Source: an uncultured Acidobacteriota bacterium
Lineage (GTDB): Bacteria; Acidobacteriota; Terriglobia; Terriglobales; Acidobacteriaceae
Reading direction: 5' to 3'
Length of the DNA stretch: 64,000 nt
Assembly: GCA_903873705.1 (NCBI GenBank)
Contig: CAIQPK010000021.1
Location: forward strand, 1-64,000
A program made the translations under genes and the position numbers. The notes below the pieces were generated by a model. It saw only the letters and a program-made list of their open reading frames with translations, ran no database searches and was not told where the DNA came from. Of this stretch, positions 1 through 8,552 are shown one piece after another. Positions within the stretch are counted from its first letter, which is position 1. Every line of letters starts with the position of its first letter.

Positions 1-237
1 ACCCGCGCCCGCCTCGCCGCCATCCGCCTCCTCTACGAGCCCCACGCCGAAGCCCTCTCCGAGTTCCTCTGCATGGACCTCCCGCTCTGGGTCTCGCCGC
101 CTCGCGCCAAGCCCGACCAGTGGACCACGGTAGCCAACCTCCGCACCCCCCTGACCGCCCGCTCCGAGTTCTCTCAGCACATCAGCTCCCAATCGGCCGC
201 CTCCAGCCTCAACGACGACGCCTCTCACCCCCTCTAA
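1..237 (+). CDS. C-terminal fragment of an unidentified protein (truncated by window edge)
   Basis: Frame 1 is open from base 1 to TAA at 235-237 (...ARSEFSQHISSQSAASSLNDDASHPL*). Confidence 0.55.
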   Translation, partial: TRARLAAIRLLYEPHAEALSEFLCMDLPLWVSPPRAKPDQWTTVANLRTPLTARSEFSQHISSQSAASSLNDDASHPL

Positions 238-314
238 TTGCTGGAGTGCCGTGCAGGCCATCACTATCCGAAAATTCTTCAAAGGGGCGCGTGCGTTCAT
301 GTGCGCTAAAACCG

Positions 315-342
315 GAAGGCCCTCCGTCCTCGGAGGGCCTTC
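315..342. terminator. Intrinsic terminator-like hairpin
   Basis: Perfect 12-bp stem GAAGGCCCTCCG-TCCT-CGGAGGGCCTTC. Confidence 0.7.
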
Positions 343-358
343 ATGATGTCGAATCTCT

Positions 359-434
359 TGGAGCACCGGATGGGATTTGAACCCATGAATACTGGTTTTG
401 CAGACCAGCGCGTTAGCCACTTCGCCACCGGTGC
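359..434 (-). tRNA. tRNA-Cys (GCA anticodon)
   Basis: Reverse complement GCACCGG...CTGGTCTGCAAAACCAG...GGGTTCAAATCCC...CCGGTGCTCCA: paired acceptor, anticodon GCA, T-loop and encoded CCA. Confidence 0.93.
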
Positions 435-483
435 TCATGCGCGTGCCCTTACTGCCACGCGCAAACTTTGAAGCACCAGATTA

Positions 484-1140
484 CTACTTCGGCTGGGGCG
501 TTGTGCGCAGGTAAGGCTTCACCGTTTTGTAGCCGGGGAAGATCTTGTCTGCGTCCTCATTGGAAACCGCGCCGGTGATGATCACATCGTCGCCCTGCTT
601 CCAGTTCGCCGGGGTCGCCACCTTGTGCTTTGCGGTCAGCTGCATCGAGTCGATCACGCGTAGGATCTCGTCAAAGTTGCGGCCGGTCGTCATCGGGTAA
701 GCCAGCTGCAGCTTGATCCGCTTGTCCGGCCCAATCACGAACACCGTGCGCACGGGAGCGTTGTTTGCAGGGGTGCGGCCTTCGCAGCTATCGCCTTCGT
801 CGGCGGGCAGCATGTCGTAAAGCTTGGCAATCTCCAGCTTCGGGTCGCCGATGATCGGGTAGTTGACCTTATGGCCGCCTACGTCTTCGATGTCCTGCGT
901 CCACTTGCCATGGCTGTCGACCGGGTCGACCGAAAGGCCGATCACCTTGACGCCACGCTTGGCAAAGTCGCCTTCAAGGGCCGCAACGGCGCCCAGTTCG
1001 GTCGTGCAGACCGGCGTGAAGTCCTTCGGATGAGAGAAGAGTACCGCCCAGCCATCGCCAATCCACTCGTGGAAGTGAAGGGTGCCCTGCGTGGTTTCTG
1101 CGGTGAAATCGGGAGCTACGTCGTTGATGCGGAGTGACAT
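484..1140 (-). CDS. 1-Cys peroxiredoxin (AhpC/TSA, Prx6-like)
   Basis: PVCTTELGAVAALEGDFAKRGVKVIGLSVDPVDSHGKW typical of the Prx6 subfamily. Confidence 0.93.
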   Translation of the reverse strand: MSLRINDVAPDFTAETTQGTLHFHEWIGDGWAVLFSHPKDFTPVCTTELGAVAALEGDFAKRGVKVIGLSVDPVDSHGKWTQDIEDVGGHKVNYPIIGDPKLEIAKLYDMLPADEGDSCEGRTPANNAPVRTVFVIGPDKRIKLQLAYPMTTGRNFDEILRVIDSMQLTAKHKVATPANWKQGDDVIITGAVSNEDADKIFPGYKTVKPYLRTTPQPK

Positions 1141-1238
1141 CGTTTTGCCTCGTCTTGGCTTTCCAGCCTGGATTTATCAGCGTTGAGGTTCTTACTGCGG
1201 TCCGATGGTTGAAATGTGTCGCTGGCCCCTCAAGGAAA

Positions 1239-1266
1239 AACCCACCCGGCTTGGCCTGGGTGGGTT
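1239..1266 (-). terminator. Intrinsic terminator in the leader of the peroxiredoxin gene
   Basis: Minus strand AACCCACCC-A-GGC-CAA-GCC-GGGTGGGTTTTT: about 12 bp with one bulge, then a T tract. Confidence 0.75.
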
Positions 1267-1304
1267 CTGACTTCGAGCTTCTTGACGCTTACCGTCTTGA
1301 CTCT

Positions 1305-1391
1305 CTAAATCGACTCACCCGCGCAGGGGCCACAGCAACAGCAGCCACAGCAGCAGCGTGAAAGAGTCGAGATGGAGTTGACAGTCGTCAT
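1305..1391 (-). CDS. Putative polycysteine leader peptide (28 aa) MTTVNSISTLSRCCCGCCCCGPCAGESI
   Basis: Minus strand ATG at 1391-1389 to TAG at 1307-1305; 8 Cys in 11 residues; upstream of the leader terminator and prx start. Confidence 0.6.
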   Translation of the reverse strand: MTTVNSISTLSRCCCGCCCCGPCAGESI

Positions 1392-1521
1392 CGCTTGAAA
1401 ACTTTAGAACCGCCACCAGCGCTCAGCGCTAGCATAGAAGCAGGTTTGCTCCACTGCGGTGATTCCAAAACTACGCTTCGCCGCTGCGTCGTGTCAAACC
1501 CGAGCCTGAACGGAGTCCACC

Positions 1522-2430
1522 ATGCCCCCACGCACGCTGCCGTACTCGGTCGTCGACGTCTTTGCCGAGCACGCGCTCGAAGGCAACCCCCTCGCCATCT
1601 TCCATGATGCCCGCTCGCTCTCGACGCAGGAGATGCAGGCGCTCGCGCTCGAAACCAACCTGGCCGAAACGACCTTCATCCTCCCCGCAAAAGACGAAAG
1701 CGACGGCGTCCGTGTCCGCATCTTCACTACGCAGGAAGAGCTGAAGTTCGCCGGCCACCCCACGCTGGGCACAGCGAGCTGGCTCTACTGGAACCACCCC
1801 ATGCTGCGCGGAGCCGAGAGCATCACCCTGGCGCTCAACGTAGGGCCTATCACGGTGCGTTTCACGCCTGCGGTTGGGGGCGAACTCGGCATCCGCGGCA
1901 CGATGCAGCAAAACGACCCCACGTTCGGTACCACGCATGATCGCGCCGCCATCGCCGCTGCGCTGGGTTTCACCATCGACGACCTTGACCCGCACCATGC
2001 CCCGCAGACCGTTTCCACCGGCATGGCGTTCTGCGTTGTGCCGCTGCGTTCGCTGGAGGTTTCGCGCCGCCTCCAGATTGCACAACGCGAGGCGCAGCGC
2101 TACCTTGACGCCTCTGACGCCAAGTTCTTCTACTGCATCGCTCCTGCCGAAACCCAAGCGCAAGCTGAAGGACCGCACTGGCACGCCCGCATGCAGTTCT
2201 ACGGCGGCGAGGACCCCGCGACCGGGTCGGCCTCCGGCTGCTGCATCTCCTGGCTGGTACGCCACGGGCTCGCTCTATCGGAGACGCCGGTCATCATCGA
2301 GCAGGGCATTGAGATGCGACGACCGAGCCGTATCACAACGCAAGCGAAATGCGTTGGAGAATCTGTGTCAGAAGTTCGTGTCGGGGGCCGCACCATTCCC
2401 GTGGCAACGGGATCGTTTTTCCTGCCGTGA
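1522..2430 (+). CDS. PhzF family phenazine biosynthesis-like isomerase
   Basis: YSVVDVFAEHALEGNPLAIF...LAETTFI...EELKFAGHPTLGTA...GGEDPATGSASG. Confidence 0.92.
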   Translation: MPPRTLPYSVVDVFAEHALEGNPLAIFHDARSLSTQEMQALALETNLAETTFILPAKDESDGVRVRIFTTQEELKFAGHPTLGTASWLYWNHPMLRGAESITLALNVGPITVRFTPAVGGELGIRGTMQQNDPTFGTTHDRAAIAAALGFTIDDLDPHHAPQTVSTGMAFCVVPLRSLEVSRRLQIAQREAQRYLDASDAKFFYCIAPAETQAQAEGPHWHARMQFYGGEDPATGSASGCCISWLVRHGLALSETPVIIEQGIEMRRPSRITTQAKCVGESVSEVRVGGRTIPVATGSFFLP

Positions 2431-3167
2431 CGGCGGCGATTCCCACAGGCCTTATCGCGCAATCGCCAATGTTAACGCACGGTTAAGATTCAACGGTGGA
2501 AGCGCCATGCCTATCGCGGTGTCAATTCGCTTAAATTTTGCTGTTGCCACGCGCTCAACTCGCGCCTATGCTCGGCAAATCGTCAGCAAAGGAACTCCCT
2601 TAGCGACACACTACTTTCGCCAGAATTACCGTGCTTTACCAAAGTTTTAATTAAGTTCTTTCGCCAGCTTTACCAACAACCTGAACTGAACCGGACGATC
2701 CACTTACGCCGCTGTTCGTCCTGCGCCTAGAGCTGTTTCGAGCGCACCACGAGCATCCCCGTCAGCCACCGTCCTGTTCAAAAACCCGCGGCCCGACTGC
2801 GCTTTTCTTCTGCGTCCAGGCTTCAGGGGCACCGCTCCATGCAGGAGCGGACAGGAGAGCCTCGCTCTTCGTCCGACTTTCCCGCACCCACGGAGCGACG
2901 CATGCCTTGGTGTGACGCGTTCGCGTCGGCAAGGCAGCGGCCCCGCCTGCGCATGAAAGCGGCAGCATCGTCGTCGCGACCCACCAAGCGATCGCCCGCA
3001 CCCGTGCCTTTGCGCGCGTCAGCCCTTGATCGCCTCATTTTCGCTTTCGTTCTCATGCTCTCGCCGCAGCGACTCCGTTCACGCACGGCATTGAGCGCTT
3101 CATTCACCAGGACCCCAAAGGCCCCGCAATAGCCGGCCCCCCAACCGGCAGGGAGAAGTACAGCACT

Positions 3168-3602
3168 ATGCGCCCACGCAAAACCATTCTCTGCGTCGAA
3201 GACAACGAACAGATTCTCTCCATCCGCAAGTTCATGCTGGAAACCCGCGGCTATCGCGTGGTCACCGCGATCTCCGCCGCTGAAGCGCTTGACCAGATCC
3301 ACGCCGCCGCCCCCGGCGCCATCGACCTTCTGCTGTCGGATCTGATCATGCCGCAGATGGACGGCAACGAGCTTGCCCGCCGCGCCAAGCAGCACAACCC
3401 CGCGTTGCCGGTGCTGCTGGTCTCCGGCACCGTCACCAACTTTGACCGCGCCACGGCCGCGGACGCTTTTCTCCCCAAGGGAGCCTGCACGCCGGTCGAA
3501 TTGCTCGATCGTATCCGTTTGCTGGTCGCACGCAAACGCGGGCCCAAGAAGCAGCCCGCGTCAGTTCCGGTTCCAGGCGTAGCGATGCGTGCAGCCGGAT
3601 AG
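3168..3602 (+). CDS. Response regulator receiver domain protein
   Basis: ILCVEDNEQIL...DLLLSDLIMPQMDGNEL...LLVSG. Confidence 0.9.
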   Translation: MRPRKTILCVEDNEQILSIRKFMLETRGYRVVTAISAAEALDQIHAAAPGAIDLLLSDLIMPQMDGNELARRAKQHNPALPVLLVSGTVTNFDRATAADAFLPKGACTPVELLDRIRLLVARKRGPKKQPASVPVPGVAMRAAG

Positions 3603-3629
3603 TGCGTTCGGCGTGCTGGCTTGGTTGCG

Positions 3630-4070
3630 CTACACGCGGTCGTGGTCGGCGCGCCAGGCCACGATGGCCTGCTTGATTTGCGACCGCGTCATCTTCTCGC
3701 GCACCGCACGTCGTGCCAAATCAGGCAGTTCGGGGTTTGAAGCAAACCGGAGACCGACGTATTGGTCCACCGTCAGCGATTCGAGCTCAACCAGCTCCGA
3801 GTGGCTCACCAGCGAAGCGAGCCGCAGCCGCTCTTCCAGCCGGATCAAGCGGTCCTGCACTTTCAATGCGTTCGACCGTGACTTGATCGCCAGTATCAAT
3901 AGCGCCATCGACAGCAGCACCAGCCACATGCCGCTGTGCACGTGCTGAGCATAGTGCCGGTAGTACCAGACGCTGACGGCAACCACATTCAGCAGCATCA
4001 CCGGCGCAACGAAGAAGTGAAACGCAGGGTCCCAGCGGGCATGGCTCTTATAGCTTTGAACAGCGGACAT
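3630..4070 (-). CDS. DUF6526-like membrane protein
   Basis: MSAVQSYKSHARWDPAFHFFVAPVMLLNVV...; start set at internal ATG 4070. Confidence 0.7.
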   Translation of the reverse strand: MSAVQSYKSHARWDPAFHFFVAPVMLLNVVAVSVWYYRHYAQHVHSGMWLVLLSMALLILAIKSRSNALKVQDRLIRLEERLRLASLVSHSELVELESLTVDQYVGLRFASNPELPDLARRAVREKMTRSQIKQAIVAWRADHDRV

Positions 4071-4169
4071 GGAAGACTCGCTTTCGGAGAAAGATTTTGG
4101 GTGGTTAGATTCGGCCCTGGGGAAGTTGACTCGAAATATACACTCCGCCGAATGCGATAGGCTCACAAA

Positions 4170-5036
4170 ATGGCAACAACTAGAAAACGGATTGGCGTAC
4201 ACGTCAGCACCAGTGGCGGCGTGTGGACGGCTATTGGCCGCGCCGTCGAGGCCGGCGCCAACACTCTGCAAATCTTCAGCTCCAGCCCTCGCGCCTGGAA
4301 GTCCGGCACGGTCAAGCCGGCGGACGCCCTCAAGCTCAATGCGCTCCGGGCTGAGTACGACGTGCATCCGCTCGCCATCCACGCCAGCTTCCTCATCAAC
4401 CTCTGCTCCCAGACGGAAAGCATCCGCGTCAGCTCCATCGACGCCTTCCGTGCGGAAGTGCAGCAGGCGCTAGCCCTCGGCGCCGAGTACCTGGTCGTCC
4501 ACACCGGAAGCTGGAAAGGCCTCACCCGTGAAGAGGGCCTGCGCCTGGCTGCGCAGTCCATCGAGCGCGCGATCGACGGCCTCCCATGGCAGGACGCCAA
4601 CTTCAAAATACTGATCGAAAACGCTCCCGGCGCGGAGTTTGCGCTGGGCTCCACGCTCGAGCAGGTAGCCGAGCTGGTCGCCTGCCTGCGCACCTGCGCT
4701 CCCGTCGATGTCTGCCTCGACACCTGCCATCTTCACGTCGCCGGCTACGACCTCGTAACCCCTGAGGGCTACGCAGCAACGACCGGACTTATCGGCAGCA
4801 CGGTTGGCTTTGACTCCGTCCGCGTGTGGCACTGCAACGATGCGAAGGCGCCGCTGGGCTCAAAGCTCGACCGCCACGAGCACATCGGCGAAGGCACCAT
4901 CGGCGCCGAAGCCTTCCGCCGCCTGCTGCATGACGACCGCTTCAGCCACTCTGCCTTCATCGCAGAGACTCCCGCAGATGACGAAGGTGACAATCTGCGT
5001 AATGTCATGACCCTGCGCGCACTCTCCGCAGGCTGA
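4170..5036 (+). CDS. nfo: Deoxyribonuclease IV (endonuclease IV, AP endonuclease)
   Basis: RIGVHVSTSGGVWTAIGRAVEAGANTLQIFSSSPRAWK...CLDTCHLHVAGYD...HIGEGTIG. Confidence 0.95.
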   Translation: MATTRKRIGVHVSTSGGVWTAIGRAVEAGANTLQIFSSSPRAWKSGTVKPADALKLNALRAEYDVHPLAIHASFLINLCSQTESIRVSSIDAFRAEVQQALALGAEYLVVHTGSWKGLTREEGLRLAAQSIERAIDGLPWQDANFKILIENAPGAEFALGSTLEQVAELVACLRTCAPVDVCLDTCHLHVAGYDLVTPEGYAATTGLIGSTVGFDSVRVWHCNDAKAPLGSKLDRHEHIGEGTIGAEAFRRLLHDDRFSHSAFIAETPADDEGDNLRNVMTLRALSAG

Positions 5037-5059
5037 GCAGTCACGATAAGCTGTTAGCC

Positions 5060-6394
5060 ATGCGCGCTTCCTTCGTTGCCTCAATCGCCGCTCTCGCCAT
5101 CAGCCTGCCCGCTGCCTCGCAATCGAAAGGCTCGGCCTACCCCGCGATCAACCTGCCCACGTGGTCGCAGCAGATTGCCATCCGCGAAGGCTGGCTGGTC
5201 AAGCGCCACGCTGCGCTGCTCGAGATGATGCGCCGCCACCAGATCGACATGTGGATCGTCGTCAATGAAGAGTTCCACAACGATCCCCTCACCGAGTACA
5301 TCGCTCCGCCGCGCCCGTACACCGGCAACCGCGATATCTTCGTCTTCATCGACACGGGCACCGCTCTCCGCAAGGTGGCTGTGACCGGATACGCGGAAGA
5401 GAACGTGCAGCGCTTCTTTGAAGCACCCGACGATCCCAAGCCCGCCGATCAAACGCTTCACGCGCTATACGAGCAGTACCATCCGAAACACATCGGCCTT
5501 GCTATCGACGCTCGCCGCGGCGTCCAGCGCTCGCTCACGCGTGACGCTTATCTTTTTCTTGCAAAAAGCATGGGCGGCGATGCCGAATCACACTTTGTAC
5601 CGGCTGCGGATCTGATCGAGGAGTACAGCGACACCCGCCTTCCCGATGAATTCGAAACCTACAAGACCCTGGTCGCACTCACCGATCAGCTAACGAAACG
5701 CGCCTTCTCCAATGAGGTCGTCACGCCCGGCAAGACCACCGTCGGCGACATCCGCCGCTGGCTCTATGACCAGATGGGTGCGCACAACGTTTCGACGTGG
5801 TTCCAGCAGGACATCCGCCTGCAGCGCCGAGGCCGCAATCCGTCGAAGTCGCGCGGCTTCCTCGCCGTCGAGCCTGAAGAAACCGTGATCCAACGTGGCG
5901 ACGTCCTGCACCTCGACTTCGGCATCACGGCGATGGGCCTCAACACCGACTGGCAGAAGGAAGCCTACGTTCTGCTACCCGGTGAAAAGGATGCACCTGC
6001 GGGCCTTAAGCTTGCGCTCGCTCACACTAACGCGCTGCAGGAGTCGCTGATGACGCGGTCCCGCCCCGGCCGCCTTGCCGGCGACGTTTACAACGACATC
6101 ATGGCCGACATGAAGCAGCAGGGAATCGAACCCATGGTCTACTCCCACCCCATTGGCGACCAGGGCCACGGTCTGGGCGCGGGCCTCGACTATCGCGCGT
6201 CTCAGCAGTCCGCCGCGGAAGGCAAGCGCATGCGCAAGGGCTCCTACATCTCCATCGAGCTCAATTCAGCAACGCCTGTGCCGGAGTGGGACAATCAGAA
6301 GGTCTACATCATGGAAGAGGACGATGCCTACCTCACCGACGACGGCTTCAAGACCTTCCTCCCCCGCCAGACCAGCCTTTACCTCATCCACTAG
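5060..6394 (+). CDS. Secreted M24 family metallopeptidase (Xaa-Pro aminopeptidase-like)
   Basis: Signal peptide; GDVLHLDFGITAMGLNTDWQ; HPIGDQGHGLGAG; SIELNSATPV. Confidence 0.85.
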   Translation: MRASFVASIAALAISLPAASQSKGSAYPAINLPTWSQQIAIREGWLVKRHAALLEMMRRHQIDMWIVVNEEFHNDPLTEYIAPPRPYTGNRDIFVFIDTGTALRKVAVTGYAEENVQRFFEAPDDPKPADQTLHALYEQYHPKHIGLAIDARRGVQRSLTRDAYLFLAKSMGGDAESHFVPAADLIEEYSDTRLPDEFETYKTLVALTDQLTKRAFSNEVVTPGKTTVGDIRRWLYDQMGAHNVSTWFQQDIRLQRRGRNPSKSRGFLAVEPEETVIQRGDVLHLDFGITAMGLNTDWQKEAYVLLPGEKDAPAGLKLALAHTNALQESLMTRSRPGRLAGDVYNDIMADMKQQGIEPMVYSHPIGDQGHGLGAGLDYRASQQSAAEGKRMRKGSYISIELNSATPVPEWDNQKVYIMEEDDAYLTDDGFKTFLPRQTSLYLIH

Positions 6395-6414
6395 CCTTAG
6401 CCATTGAGGGCCTT

Positions 6415-8340
6415 ATGACTATCCTCCGCTACGCCGCCATCGCTTCGATTCTCTTCTCCACCGCAGCCCTTGCGCAGAATGTCCCTGCCGACCAACTCGC
6501 CAAAGACTTCAAGGCCCCTCCCACAACTGCGCCCGACTACGACAAGCGCGTCGTCATGATTCCCATGCGCGACGGCGTCAAGCTCTACACCGTGATCGTG
6601 GTCCCGAAAAACGCCAAGGGGGCGCCTATCGTGCTCACGCGCACCTGCTACAACGCCGCTGCGCGCGCCACGCGCTCCAACTCGCCGAAGATGATTGAAG
6701 CTCTGCCTCTCTCGGACGAAGACTTCGTGAAGGCCGGCTACATTCGCGTCTACCAGGACGTGCGCGGCAAGTACGGATCCGAAGGCCCGTACCTCATGAC
6801 CCCGCCACCCGTAAACTCCGGCTTCAACCCCAGCGGGGCCGACGACACCACGGATGCCTGGGACACGCTCGACTGGCTCAGCAACCCGAAGAACCTGCCG
6901 GAGTCCAACGGCCGCATCGGCATGATCGGCTCGTCATACGAAGGCTTTACCGTCGTCATGGCGCTGCTGCACCCGCACCCGTCACTGAAGGTCGCCGCGC
7001 CTGAGTCCCCCATGGTGGACGGTTGGATGGGCGATGACTGGTTCCACTACGGCGCTTTCCGCCAGCCCAACCTCGACTACATCGTCGGCCAGACCACCCA
7101 GCGTGGCTCCGGCACACGTGTCCCGCATCCGCAGCGCGACGATTACGCCGGCTTCCTCTCGGTCGGCTCGGCAGGCGACATGGCGCGCCTGCTCGGCGAA
7201 GAGCAGCTGCCCTTCTGGAAGCTGATGGAAGCCCACCCCGCCTACGACGCCTTCTGGCAATCGCAGGCGCTCGACAGGCTTATCGCCAAATCCGTCCTAA
7301 CCGTTCCCACCCTCTGGGAGCAGGGTCTCTGGGACCAGGAAGATATGTGGGGCGCCATCCACAGCTATCGTGCGCTCGAAGCCGTGAAGAAAGGCGACCC
7401 GCTCAATCACATCGTGATGGGCCCCTGGCGGCACTCGCAGATCAACCGCGAAGGCCGCACGCTCGGCCCGCTTACGTGGGCCAACGACACCGCCCTGCAG
7501 TGGCGCAAAGACTACCTCGTACCTTTCTTCAACGAGCACCTCAAGCCGGGCTCACCCAAATCCAACCTGCCCAAAGCTATGATCTACAACCCCGGCGAAG
7601 ACCGCTGGGAGTTCCCCAAAAACTGGCCTGAAGCCTGCGATTCCGGCTGCCCCACACAGGATAAGCCGCTCTACTTCTCGGCCGCCGGCATGCTCAGCTT
7701 CACCCCGCCCACCGCGGCCACTTCGCAATTCGACGAGTACACCTCCGACCCCGCCCATCCCGTCCCCTATCGCCCGCGCCCGACCGCCGGCGATGATGGC
7801 CAGTGGGGCAACTGGCTGGTCACCGACCAGCGCTTCGTCGATGGCCGCCCGGACGTGCTGACCTACGAAACCGCTCCGCTGACCGAGCCGCTCAAGCTCT
7901 GCGGCGAACCCGTCGCCCATCTCTTTGCCAGTACGTCTGGCACGGACTCCGACTGGGTCGTCAAGATCATTGACGTCTATCCCGACACCTACCCTGACCA
8001 CACCCCCGCGCCCGGCGAGTTGATCGGCACGGAGCTCCCGATCGGCATCGACATCTTCCGCGGCCGCTACCGCACCAGCTTCGAGCACCCCACTGCCATC
8101 ACGCCGGACAAGCCGCTCGAATACACCTTCGGCATGCCGATGATCAACCACACCATCCAGCCCGGCCACCGCATCATGGTTCAGATCCAGTCCACCCTCT
8201 TCCCCCTTTACGACCGCAACCCGCAGACCTTCGTCCCCAACATCTTCAACGCAAAGCCAGCCGACTATCAGAAGGCGACGCAACACATCTGGCACACGCC
8301 TGCAACGGCAAGCTACATCAGCTTACCGGTGATGCCGTAG
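6415..8340 (+). CDS. CocE/NonD family hydrolase (X-Pro dipeptidyl-peptidase S15-like)
   Basis: MRDGVKLYTVIVVPKNAKGAPIVLTRTCY...GRIGMIGSSYEGF...; signal peptide; ATG at 6415. Confidence 0.9.
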   Translation: MTILRYAAIASILFSTAALAQNVPADQLAKDFKAPPTTAPDYDKRVVMIPMRDGVKLYTVIVVPKNAKGAPIVLTRTCYNAAARATRSNSPKMIEALPLSDEDFVKAGYIRVYQDVRGKYGSEGPYLMTPPPVNSGFNPSGADDTTDAWDTLDWLSNPKNLPESNGRIGMIGSSYEGFTVVMALLHPHPSLKVAAPESPMVDGWMGDDWFHYGAFRQPNLDYIVGQTTQRGSGTRVPHPQRDDYAGFLSVGSAGDMARLLGEEQLPFWKLMEAHPAYDAFWQSQALDRLIAKSVLTVPTLWEQGLWDQEDMWGAIHSYRALEAVKKGDPLNHIVMGPWRHSQINREGRTLGPLTWANDTALQWRKDYLVPFFNEHLKPGSPKSNLPKAMIYNPGEDRWEFPKNWPEACDSGCPTQDKPLYFSAAGMLSFTPPTAATSQFDEYTSDPAHPVPYRPRPTAGDDGQWGNWLVTDQRFVDGRPDVLTYETAPLTEPLKLCGEPVAHLFASTSGTDSDWVVKIIDVYPDTYPDHTPAPGELIGTELPIGIDIFRGRYRTSFEHPTAITPDKPLEYTFGMPMINHTIQPGHRIMVQIQSTLFPLYDRNPQTFVPNIFNAKPADYQKATQHIWHTPATASYISLPVMP

Positions 8341-8552
8341 TCCATGCGTCGCGACGGTGGCCGAGGGCGCTACTCCACCCTTGGCCACTTTTATTTGCAC
8401 AATATTGACTGCTGCACCTTGTGCCACAAAAGCCTGTAGGCAAAGGCCTTGCGGGCAGACGTCACTCGCGCCTTCACTGGATTCATGCTGCATTAACTCC
8501 CTGTAACCCTCCATTGATGATGCCGTCCGCAGCCTTCGCTAGGCTGCGAGGT

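Noticed and set aside
2823-3395. 190-aa minus-strand ORF before and over the response regulator
   Set aside because: Overlaps the well-supported response regulator and shows no recognisable motif.
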